Assembly (NCBI GenBank): GCA_023421875.1
Contig: JAEZSM010000236.1
Location: 1-5,245 of the forward strand
Origin: Spirochaetota bacterium
Lineage (GTDB): Bacteria > Spirochaetota > Spirochaetia > Treponematales > Rectinemataceae
Direction of reading: 5' to 3'
Length of the DNA: 5,245 nucleotides
A program made the position numbers and the translations under genes. Of this stretch, positions 1 through 5,221 are shown piece by piece. Within the stretch, counting starts at the first letter, position 1. The number at the start of each line of letters is the position of its first letter. Under the pieces are notes generated by a model, which did no database searches, was not told the DNA's origin, and was given only the letters and a program-made list of their open reading frames with translations.

Positions 1-113
1 GGATTGTTGAATACACCTATCTTAAGAGAGCCAGGGAGCCTGGCCTCATCAGCGCCATAGACCGCCCCGATAATACCCAGCACCAGGGCTGCTAAAACCC
101 AATACTTTTTCAA
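1..113 (-). CDS. N-terminal fragment of an exported protein (partial, runs off left edge)
   Basis: Read on the minus strand from a TTG at 113-111, the frame stays open to the window edge for about 37 codons. It begins like a classical signal peptide: M-K-K-Y-W, then a hydrophobic core (VLAALVLGIIGAV), then a likely cleavage region around YGA before D-E. The mature part starts DEARLPGSLKIGVFNN. There is no cysteine, so it is not a lipoprotein, and the product is probably periplasmic or outer-membrane. A GAGGA Shine-Dalgarno-like element lies at 122-118, only 4 nt before the TTG. An in-frame TAG lies a short way upstream with no ATG or GTG in between, so TTG is the only sensible start. A -10/-35 pair on this strand lies at the right distance. 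The family cannot be named from so few residues. Confidence 0.7.
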   Translation of the reverse strand, partial: MKKYWVLAALVLGIIGAVYGADEARLPGSLKIGVFNN

Positions 114-145
114 ATTTTCCTCAACAACTTTTAGTATTCCTAACT

Positions 146-174
146 AGTATAATGGAATCGTAAAAAAATGCAAA
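146..174 (-). promoter_or_regulatory. Sigma70-like promoter for the leftward exported-protein gene
   Basis: On the minus strand a -10 box TATACT occupies 151-146 and a -35-like TTTGCA occupies 174-169, with a 17-nt spacer containing a T7 run. Transcription would start near position 139, giving a leader of about 25 nt before the TTG at 113. The -10 matches the consensus at 5 of 6 positions and the -35 at 4 of 6. The -10 overlaps the rightward -10. Confidence 0.5.
148..153 (+). promoter_or_regulatory. Rightward -10 box, TATAAT, for the leader ORF / TspO-like gene
   Basis: A perfect TATAAT is present. No good -35 is visible: the six bases 17 nt upstream read CAACTT, and there is no TG extension. 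It may therefore be weak or activator-dependent. Initiation would fall near 160 and give an unusually long leader of about 115 nt before the ATG at 276. That leader contains a small ORF and a hairpin. Confidence 0.4.
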
Positions 175-189
175 GAGGTTTGGGCTAGC

Positions 190-279
190 ATGGCTACATG
201 TGGAGCTTTGCCCTCCTCAGGGCCTTTGATTACATTAAAGAGGAGAAAGATAAAAAGTCTAAGGAGTGTGTATCGATGA
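190..279 (+). CDS. Possible 29-codon leader peptide, coupled to the TspO-like gene
   Basis: An ATG at 190 lies 11 nt after a GAGG (175-178) and opens a 29-codon frame beginning MATCGALPSSGPLITLK and ending in a basic tail rich in R and K. Its TGA (277-279) overlaps the ATG (276-278) of the TspO-like gene in an ATGA junction, the usual geometry of translational coupling. The reading frame differs from that of the downstream gene. A short hairpin (GCCCT 210-214, AGGGC 219-223, loop CCTC) lies inside it. The late codons include AGG, AGA, ATA, CTA and AGG, which are slow codons in many bacteria. No homologue is recognised. The peptide may simply be a translated leader, or the overlap may be chance. 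Confidence 0.3.
   Translation: MATCGALPSSGPLITLKRRKIKSLRSVYR
261..266 (+). promoter_or_regulatory. Shine-Dalgarno AAGGAG that sets the TspO-like start
   Basis: AAGGAG ends 9 nt before the ATG at 276. This favours that start over the in-frame ATG at 198, which has no ribosome-binding site at a usable distance and would add a hydrophilic, lysine-rich stretch before the first membrane helix. Confidence 0.75.
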
Positions 280-1121
280 GTGAAATTTCCAAGGCCAATA
301 GAAAACTCTTGCCCGCAGCGCTTGCGTCCCTTGTGGCCTTTGCTGGCGTGGTGGTGGTCAACGGGCTTGCCAATGCCCTAGCCCTCAATGGGGCCAACAC
401 CGGGGTGCTGTCGGATGAAATCCCCAATCTCTTCGTGCCCGCAGGCCTGACCTTCTCGATCTGGGGCCTGATCTATCTTCTCCTTGCAGGGCATATCATC
501 ACCCTCATTGGGGAATCGCGGCGTGGAGAGAAATCGGCTTGGACAGGCAGAGATACGGTTCTTTTCCTCATCAACATGGCTGCGAATGCCGCATGGATCT
601 TCGCCTGGCATTGGCGCATGGTAGGACTGGCCATGGTGATTATGCTGGTAATTCTGGCTACCCTCATAGCCCTGGAACAGGCTAATCAGAAAAAGCTGGA
701 TTCGGGCGGAGCCCTCTATCCGGCGGCACCAGGGGCTCAAGAAAAGGGACAGGCTGCGCGGCGATTATTCCTCACGGTCCCCCTGCGGGTATATCTGGGC
801 TGGATTTCGGTGGCCACCATCGCCAACGCTACCGCGGTGCTGGTAAAGGCAGGCTGGGGAGGTTTTGGGCTGGATCCACGTTTCTGGACGGTGCTGGTTA
901 TCATAGCCGGACTTGTGGTAGCCCTTGGTTTTTCGGTGTGGAAACGGCAGGTGGCGGCTCCCCTGGTGGTGGTGTGGGCCTATGCGGGCATCGTGATCAA
1001 GCGCCTGCAGACCGACGCCCAGTATTCCGCCGTAGTGTGGATCGCGGCCCTGGTGGCGGCAGCCTTGATTCTTTTCTCCTTCTTGCCCGGTCGAGTCGCC
1101 TGCCCCTTCAGAAAAAAATAG
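276..1121 (+). CDS. TspO/MBR-related (tryptophan-rich sensory protein-like) integral membrane protein
   Basis: This is a 281-residue, very hydrophobic protein with about eight predicted membrane helices: roughly residues 11-33, 55-78, 93-112, 114-133, 167-190, 202-222, 227-243 and 250-270. Recognisable family blocks are NGLANALALNG (29-39), VPAGLTFSIWGLIYLL (54-69), the NMAANAAWIFAWHW block, and RVYLGWISVATIANATAVLV in the second half. These match the longer TspO/MBR-related proteins, not the canonical five-helix TspO of about 160 residues. Canonical TspO binds tetrapyrroles and cholesterol-like ligands; the role of the long form is not established, so function is left open. A hydrophilic loop between helices 4 and 5 (near 135-165, AAPGAQEKGQ) separates two halves. 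The start is chosen from AAGGAG at 261-266 and the ATGA overlap with a leader ORF. The stop lies 1 bp before the next promoter's -35. There is no obvious link with the sugar transporter downstream. Confidence 0.82.
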   Translation: MSEISKANRKLLPAALASLVAFAGVVVVNGLANALALNGANTGVLSDEIPNLFVPAGLTFSIWGLIYLLLAGHIITLIGESRRGEKSAWTGRDTVLFLINMAANAAWIFAWHWRMVGLAMVIMLVILATLIALEQANQKKLDSGGALYPAAPGAQEKGQAARRLFLTVPLRVYLGWISVATIANATAVLVKAGWGGFGLDPRFWTVLVIIAGLVVALGFSVWKRQVAAPLVVVWAYAGIVIKRLQTDAQYSAVVWIAALVAAALILFSFLPGRVACPFRKK

Positions 1122-1122
1122 T

Positions 1123-1151
1123 TTGACAAAATCATGATTGTGGTAAATACT
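1123..1151 (+). promoter_or_regulatory. Sigma70-like promoter of the regulator/transporter operon
   Basis: A perfect TTGACA (1123-1128) is followed after 17 nt by AATACT (1146-1151, 4 of 6 matches). A second possible -10 is TAAATA (1144-1149), preceded by TGG like an extended -10, but with only a 15-nt spacer. Transcription would start near 1158-1160, at the left edge of the tandem operator. The -35 starts 1 bp after the stop codon of the TspO-like gene. Confidence 0.65.
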
Positions 1152-1159
1152 GAGTAACG

Positions 1160-1186
1160 CTGGTTAACCAGTTTGGTTAACCAGTT
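1160..1186 (+). promoter_or_regulatory. Tandem palindromic operator, two TGGTTAACCA sites, probably for the adjacent GntR/FadR regulator
   Basis: The 13-bp unit TGGTTAACCAGTT occurs twice without a gap (1161-1173 and 1174-1186), followed by TGG, the start of a third copy that then diverges. Each unit holds a perfect 10-bp inverted repeat. The first extends to the 12-bp CTGGTTAACCAG. The TGGT-N2-ACCA form is that of FadR-subfamily operators, for example the UxuR/ExuR type TTGGTATACCAA. The sites begin at the predicted transcription start and lie about 30 bp before the regulator's start codon. A bound regulator would therefore block its own transcription and that of the transporter genes behind it. 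Confidence 0.75.
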
Positions 1187-1215
1187 TGGCGAAAAGGATG
1201 GTGAGCTGTACGGGA

Positions 1216-2022
1216 ATGACTGTGAGCGTAAAAAATGAAGCGGAACTTCGGGTATTCAAGTACCTGAGGGACGAAATGGTCTACGGCAGGCTCAAGGCCG
1301 GGGCTAAGCTTCCTTCGGAGCGCTCTCTCGTGGATGTGCTGGGTATAAGTCGGGGTTATGTGCGCAAGGCTCTGGCCAAGCTGGAGCATTACGGGCTTAT
1401 AAAGACCCTGCCCAAGAGCGGCACTATTGTCGCCGACCTGGGTCCAAAGGCCATAACCGGGCTGATTGCCGCTATCGGCAATCTCGACGACGCCTTCGAT
1501 CCGAGCAGCCTTTTTGAGATACGCAATTTGCTGGAGGTTTTTGCCGCGGGGCAGGCTGCCCGCAAATGTGACAAAGAAGGAGCCGCGGAAATACTGAAAT
1601 GGCATGGGGAGTTCAAGGCTAAGGCTGACAACGGAGAGCGGGCATTGGAAGAGGATCATCTATTCCACCTGGCCATTGCCAAGGCCAGCGGAAACCCGGT
1701 CTGCATTTCTTTGGTGAGTTTTATCACCCCCCAGATCATTTCGCTGAACGCTGATTTTGCCGAAAGCGATCCGAACCGTTTTGCCCATACCTTTGAGGAG
1801 CACGCGGCGATCGTTAAGGGAATTCTGGGCACTGATCCTGCCGCAGCAGAGCAGGCCATGCGCTATCACATGCAGCAGGCCTGGAAACGCCGGTTGCCCG
1901 GCACAGCGCTGGGCGCTTCGGCTTCGCCGGAGCAAGAGGCGATGTCCGGCGCGATATCAGGGGACACTGTGTTCAGGGCTTTAAACATAGGCTTTTTTGT
2001 CCAAGAAAATGGACTTGCATAG
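1216..2022 (+). CDS. GntR family, FadR-subfamily (FCD domain) transcriptional regulator
   Basis: With the ATG at 1216 the protein has 268 residues. Residues 9-73 form the GntR winged helix: LPSERSL (32-38), the recognition helix SRGYVRKALAKLEHYGLI (45-62) with R46 and R50, and a wing around PKSGTIV (66-72). Residues from about 86 to 220 are an FCD effector domain with FEIRNLLE, DHLFHLAIAKASGNP, and EEHAAIV followed by AMRYHM. The D-x3-H pair D147/H151 with H196 and H218 gives the complete metal/ligand site of FCD regulators. Such proteins usually sense sugar acids or other carboxylates. Starts at TTG 1186 (inside the operator, no ribosome-binding site) and ATG 1198 (purine run adjoining it) are less likely; GGTGAG at 1200-1205 lies 10 nt before 1216. 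About 40 residues after the FCD domain are low-complexity and look unlike the family. The gene is probably autoregulated through the tandem operator and cotranscribed with the binding-protein gene 34 bp downstream. Confidence 0.88.
   Translation: MTVSVKNEAELRVFKYLRDEMVYGRLKAGAKLPSERSLVDVLGISRGYVRKALAKLEHYGLIKTLPKSGTIVADLGPKAITGLIAAIGNLDDAFDPSSLFEIRNLLEVFAAGQAARKCDKEGAAEILKWHGEFKAKADNGERALEEDHLFHLAIAKASGNPVCISLVSFITPQIISLNADFAESDPNRFAHTFEEHAAIVKGILGTDPAAAEQAMRYHMQQAWKRRLPGTALGASASPEQEAMSGAISGDTVFRALNIGFFVQENGLA
1889..1933 (+). other. Two adjacent GC-rich stem-loops inside the 3' end of the regulator gene
   Basis: GCCGG (1889-1893) pairs with CCGGC (1898-1902) around a TTGC loop. GCTTCGGC (1915-1922) pairs with GCCGGAGC (1926-1933) around TTC, with one G-T wobble. 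Neither is followed by a T tract, so they are not intrinsic terminators. They coincide with the point where the FCD domain ends and the unusual C-terminal tail begins. They may be codon-bias by-products in an Ala/Gly-rich stretch. Confidence 0.3.
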
Positions 2023-2044
2023 GTTTTTTTAGGTTTTATTTTCC

Positions 2045-2052
2045 AAGGAGGT
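2045..2052 (+). promoter_or_regulatory. Strong Shine-Dalgarno AAGGAGGT of the solute-binding protein gene
   Basis: This 8-base match to the 16S rRNA 3' end is the best ribosome-binding site in the window. It lies 4 nt before the first of two consecutive ATG codons (2057) and 7 nt before the second (2060), so either could be used. It suits a highly translated binding protein. Confidence 0.75.
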
Positions 2053-2056
2053 TCGA

Positions 2057-3286
2057 ATGATGAAAAGAGTCATGATGGCGGCACTGGCGATGGCAATGGT
2101 CTTCGCCTTTACAGTCTCCGCCGCTGACAAGGTAACCGTTACGCACTGGTACTGGGCCGATAACCCCAAGTACTCCGAAACGATGCAGCAGATGGCCGCT
2201 GACTTCAACGCCACAAACGGCAAGGGCATCACGGTTGTCGCCCAGGAGTATCCCTGGGACGGCGGCGCCTATTCGGAAACCCTCTTCAGGGCCGTGATGG
2301 GCGGCGGCGGGCCGGACACCTCGTCCTTCAAGCTCACCTCGACCCCGCTGTTCTCCGCCAATAACCTGCTGGTCAACCTGGACAGCTATCTCAACGCGTG
2401 GAAGGATAAGAACCTCATAGAGCCCAGCCTCTACGACACCATGCGCCAGGCTTCGGGCACCAAGAGCGTGTACGTCATGCCCTGGAACACCCAGGTCCTG
2501 TACGTTTACTACAGACCTTCCCTCATGAAGAAGGCCGGTATAGGCGTGCCGACAAACTATGCCGAATTCCTGGAAGCTGCCAAGAAGCTTACCATGGATA
2601 CCAACGGCGACGGAAAAATCGATGTGTACGGCTTTGGCATGCGCGGCGCCAAGGGCGGCCAGGAGCCCTGGGGTTCATTTATCTGGGCCAGGGGCGGCAA
2701 CTTCGACAAGATGGACAGCCCCCAGGCTATCCAGGGCATGCAGGACTATGTCGATCTCTTCAAGAACGGCTATGCTCCCCCCACCGCCCCGATGGACGGT
2801 TTCCAGGAGATCATCGCCAACTTCAAGTCCGGAAGGACCGCCATGACGGTTCATCATATTGGCTCTTCCACGGGCATGATCGAGACTTTTGGCGACGATG
2901 TAGGCGCATTCCCCTTCCCCGGCGGAGTTGGCAAATGGACCTCCATGGGCGACACCAACAACGTCATGCTCAAGTCGGCCAAGAATAAAGACGCTGCCTT
3001 CGAGTGGCTGTCCTATCTGGCCACCGGCAAGGGGCAGGAAACCTGGTGCACCGTCACCGGCAACGTTCCTGTGTCCAAGAACGTGAAGGAACTGCCCTTC
3101 TTCCAGAACAGCAGATTCATGAAGGTATCCATCGAAGGAGCTCCCTGGGCCGGCATTCTGCCTATCCTGGACACCACCACCGAATGGATCAACAATATTT
3201 GGCCCAACACCGTGTCCGCAGCCCTTTTGGGCAAGATCTCGGCCGCGGAGGCTATGAAGCAGCTCCAGGCTGGACTCTGGGATTAA
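2057..3286 (+). CDS. Extracellular solute-binding protein, family 1 (carbohydrate ABC transporter, CUT1 type)
   Basis: This is a 409-residue protein, typical for MalE-like binding proteins. Residues 1-22 form a signal peptide (MMKR, a hydrophobic core, VSA before A23-D24). No cysteine follows the core, so it should be a free periplasmic protein and not a lipoprotein. The only cysteine is C331. The mature protein opens with VTVTHWYW, then the ETMQQMAADFNATNG helix and GGGGPDTSSF, the usual first-lobe layout. It has many aromatic residues suited to stacking on sugar rings (WYW 31-33, PWDGG, PWN, TEWINNIWPN). Residues 181-189 read DTNGDGKID, an EF-hand/dockerin-like calcium loop also seen in other family 1 binding proteins. 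The gene lies 34 bp after the regulator and 101 bp before the first permease, with a stem-loop between. It delivers its ligand to the two permeases. The ligand cannot be named from sequence alone. A carbohydrate is very likely, and a uronate or its oligomer is only a guess from the operator type. Confidence 0.92.
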   Translation: MMKRVMMAALAMAMVFAFTVSAADKVTVTHWYWADNPKYSETMQQMAADFNATNGKGITVVAQEYPWDGGAYSETLFRAVMGGGGPDTSSFKLTSTPLFSANNLLVNLDSYLNAWKDKNLIEPSLYDTMRQASGTKSVYVMPWNTQVLYVYYRPSLMKKAGIGVPTNYAEFLEAAKKLTMDTNGDGKIDVYGFGMRGAKGGQEPWGSFIWARGGNFDKMDSPQAIQGMQDYVDLFKNGYAPPTAPMDGFQEIIANFKSGRTAMTVHHIGSSTGMIETFGDDVGAFPFPGGVGKWTSMGDTNNVMLKSAKNKDAAFEWLSYLATGKGQETWCTVTGNVPVSKNVKELPFFQNSRFMKVSIEGAPWAGILPILDTTTEWINNIWPNTVSAALLGKISAAEAMKQLQAGLWD

Positions 3287-3322
3287 TCTAGTCATCTGGC
3301 TATACTGAAAAACAGGTAAAGC

Positions 3323-3354
3323 ACCGGCCCCGGGCATATCGCGGGGCCGGTTTT
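3323..3354 (+). terminator. Intercistronic GC-rich stem-loop with short T tail (attenuator / mRNA stabiliser)
   Basis: ACCGGCCCCG (3323-3332) pairs perfectly with CGGGGCCGGT (3342-3351) over 10 bp with a 9-nt loop, followed by TTTT (3351-3354) and then CCC. The stem is very stable but the T run is short, so termination is probably partial. Its place between a binding-protein gene and its permeases is common in sugar ABC operons, where it protects the upstream message from 3' decay and lowers permease expression. Confidence 0.7.
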
Positions 3355-3377
3355 CCCTTAATTCCCGTTTTTCATGC

Positions 3378-3382
3378 GGAGG
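3378..3382 (+). promoter_or_regulatory. Shine-Dalgarno GGAGG that sets the TTG start of the first permease
   Basis: GGAGG ends 5 nt before TTG at 3388. The nearby ATG codons at 3374 and 3384 are out of frame and reach a TGA at 3389-3391, so TTG is the only start that yields the full first membrane helix (IWPYLLVAPALIVVL). Confidence 0.7.
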
Positions 3383-3387
3383 ATGTA

Positions 3388-4272
3388 TTGATCAAGCGAA
3401 ACAGCTCCATATGGCCCTATCTTCTGGTAGCCCCCGCCCTCATCGTGGTGCTCACCGTGGTATTCATTCCGGTGATAAACGCGATTCTCATGAGCTTTCA
3501 GAACTACGACCTGCGGCGGCCCAGCAGAATAGGATTCAACGATTTTAAGAATTACGTTGATGTACTCAAAGATCCCCTGTTTTGGGGCGCCCTTTGGAAA
3601 ACCATAGTCTGGGTAGTGGCCGGCGTGGGGCTGCAGTTTGTCTTCGGTTTTATTCTCGCCCTTCTTTTGAATAAAAAGTTCCCCGGCAGAGGGATCGTCC
3701 GATCCATAAGCCTTATACCCTGGGTAACCCCGGGCGTTCTCATCGGCCTCATGTGGCGCTGGATTTTCGACGGCAACTACGGCGTACTCAACGATCTGCT
3801 GCTAAAGCTGGGGCTTATCCAAGAGGCCTTGCCCTTCCTTGCCCAGCCTTCCACCGCTTTCCCGGCGGTAATCCTGACCATTGTGTGGCAGGGCATTCCT
3901 TTTTTCGCACTCATGCTCCTGGCGGGGCTTCAGGGCATTCCCGACGAGCTTTACAACGCCGCGGACGTGGACGGGGCCAACGGTGTGCAGAAGTTCTTTC
4001 TTATCACCGTTCCATCGCTTAAAAGCGTCATCTACGTAACTACCCTGCTACGAATAATCTGGGTCGCCAACTCGGTGGACGTCATCTTCAACCTTACCGA
4101 GGGCGGACCGGCCTATGCCACCCAGACCTTGAGCGTCTACATATTCAACAAAGGCAACTCCTTGAACTTAGGGTATGCCGCTACCCTTTCCATCATGCTC
4201 ACCCTGGTGCTCGCCACCGTGGCGGTGCGCTATCTCAAGACGATGTTCCAGAACCAGGAGGGCAAGGCATGA
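3388..4272 (+). CDS. Carbohydrate ABC transporter permease, MalF/UgpA-like (CUT1)
   Basis: This is a 294-residue inner-membrane protein with about six helices (near 11-31, 70-92, 104-125, 155-178, 205-230 and 260-282). It opens with SIWPYLLVAPALIVVL, the usual first block of the MalF-like subunit, and contains SLIPWVTPGVLIGLMWRWIFDGNYGVLN. The ATPase-docking EAA loop is at about 189-209, reading NAADVDGAN followed by ITVPSL. It keeps the G-x9-I-x-hydrophobic-P spacing (G196, I206, P209) but has N190 where the motif has glutamate. The gene starts with TTG after GGAGG. It overlaps the second permease by 4 bp (ATGA), so the two are translationally coupled and should form the heterodimeric channel in a 1:1 ratio. 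It lies behind the stem-loop that follows the binding-protein gene. Confidence 0.92.
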   Translation: MIKRNSSIWPYLLVAPALIVVLTVVFIPVINAILMSFQNYDLRRPSRIGFNDFKNYVDVLKDPLFWGALWKTIVWVVAGVGLQFVFGFILALLLNKKFPGRGIVRSISLIPWVTPGVLIGLMWRWIFDGNYGVLNDLLLKLGLIQEALPFLAQPSTAFPAVILTIVWQGIPFFALMLLAGLQGIPDELYNAADVDGANGVQKFFLITVPSLKSVIYVTTLLRIIWVANSVDVIFNLTEGGPAYATQTLSVYIFNKGNSLNLGYAATLSIMLTLVLATVAVRYLKTMFQNQEGKA

Positions 4273-5105
4273 AAAAGCGCGGACCCGAACTGGTTAAAAG
4301 CCTGCTTTCCTATATTCTTCTGGCTGCTCTTATCGTATTTCTTCTTTTCCCCTTTTATTGGACCTTTGTCACGTCCATAAAATCCAGTGCCGAACTCTAC
4401 GGCCAAACCGTGACCTACTGGCCTAAGATGCCCACCTTCGAGTCGTATAGAAGGCTTTTTAGCGAATACAACTTTTTAAAGCCCATGGGCAACAGCCTCT
4501 TGGTGGCGGCGCTCACTACAATCATATCGGTGACCGTGTCAGTCCTGGCCGCCTACAGTTTTTCCCGCTACCGCTTCAAGGGGCGGAAATTCCTGATGTC
4601 CATGTTCCTCACGAACAACATGTTTCCTACCGTCCTTCTCCTCATACCCCTCTACGCGATTATGAGGAAAATCGGCATTCTCTATACACCCGCATCCCTG
4701 GTGCTCTCCTACACCACCTTCACCATTCCTTTTTCCATCTGGCTTTTAAGCGGATTTCTGGACGACCTTCCCCTCTCCCTGGAGGAGGCGGCCATGGTGG
4801 ATGGCGCCAACAGGGCCCAGGCGTTTTTAAGGATAATCCTGCCCATACTGATGCCCGGCATGGTGGCCACCGGAGCCTATATATTCATGAATTCCTGGAA
4901 CGAGTATACCTTCGCGGTCATGTTCACCAACGAAGCGAATAGAACCATTCCTGTCGCCCTCAAGAACCTCATCGGCCAATTAGGCGTCGAATGGGGTATG
5001 CTCACGGCGGGGGGAATAATCACCATAATTCCCGTTTGTATCATGTTCTTCTTTGCCCAAAAGCGTCTGATATCGGGCCTTACCGCAGGAGCGGTAAAAG
5101 GCTAG
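4269..5105 (+). CDS. Carbohydrate ABC transporter permease, MalG/UgpE-like (CUT1)
   Basis: This is a 278-residue inner-membrane protein with about six helices and the MalG-like landmarks in order: LLFPFYWTFVTSIKSSAELYG, NSLLVAALTTIISVTVSVLAAYSFSRYRFKGR, and the C-terminal AQKRLISGLTAGAVKG. The ATPase-contact motif is canonical: E173-A174-A175-x3-G179-x9-I189-x-L191-P192, within EEAAMVDGAN. NSWNEYTFAV is the usual sequence after it. Its ATG sits in an ATGA overlap with the stop of the first permease, and AGGAGG (4256-4261) lies 7 nt upstream. It pairs with that permease to form the channel. No ATP-binding subunit follows in the window, so energy probably comes from an MsmX/UgpC-type ATPase encoded elsewhere or further downstream. 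Confidence 0.93.
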   Translation: MKKRGPELVKSLLSYILLAALIVFLLFPFYWTFVTSIKSSAELYGQTVTYWPKMPTFESYRRLFSEYNFLKPMGNSLLVAALTTIISVTVSVLAAYSFSRYRFKGRKFLMSMFLTNNMFPTVLLLIPLYAIMRKIGILYTPASLVLSYTTFTIPFSIWLLSGFLDDLPLSLEEAAMVDGANRAQAFLRIILPILMPGMVATGAYIFMNSWNEYTFAVMFTNEANRTIPVALKNLIGQLGVEWGMLTAGGIITIIPVCIMFFFAQKRLISGLTAGAVKG

Positions 5106-5221
5106 AGGCCGGAGAACCGCGTCACCGTCGCTTAGACTGGGCCCGGCCGATAGGCTTGGATTCCGGGCAGGCATCTGGCCGCGGATAAACGGCTTTCGTG
5201 TTCTATAAAGGAGTTTCGAGA

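Noticed and set aside
198..275. Extended TspO-like start at ATG 198
   Set aside because: It has no ribosome-binding site at a proper distance and adds a lysine-rich non-family segment; AAGGAG at 261-266 clearly marks ATG 276.
378..740. 120-codon open frame on the minus strand opposite the TspO-like gene
   Set aside because: It covers conserved helices of the plus-strand protein, and its translation is a hydrophilic Cys/His/Arg-rich shadow.
1186..1215. Extended regulator start at TTG 1186 (or ATG 1198)
   Set aside because: TTG 1186 lies within the operator repeat without a Shine-Dalgarno sequence, and ATG 1198 directly abuts the only purine run. The added residues precede the known domain and look non-conserved.
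1177..1659. 160-codon open frame on the minus strand opposite the regulator
   Set aside because: It is antisense to the conserved GntR domain and crosses the operator; no family features are visible.
1961..1989. Separate promoter for the binding-protein gene (GGGACA with AAACAT or AACATA)
   Set aside because: The -10 candidates match the consensus at three positions or fewer, too weak to claim. Cotranscription from 1123-1151 explains the layout.
1999..2030. Terminator between the regulator and the binding-protein gene
   Set aside because: GTCCA/TGGAC makes only a 5-bp stem, and the T7 run starts 9 nt after it, so it does not fit an intrinsic terminator. Readthrough is more likely.
2675..3337. 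220-codon open frame on the minus strand opposite the solute-binding protein
   Set aside because: It lies almost wholly antisense to a clearly recognised gene, its composition is Gly/His-rich as expected of a shadow frame, and it has no recognisable domain.
5106..5207. Terminator or REP-like element after the second permease
   Set aside because: The GGCCGG/CCGGCC pair has a 30-nt loop and no T tract, and GCCG/CGGC further on is only a 4-bp stem. The evidence is not enough.
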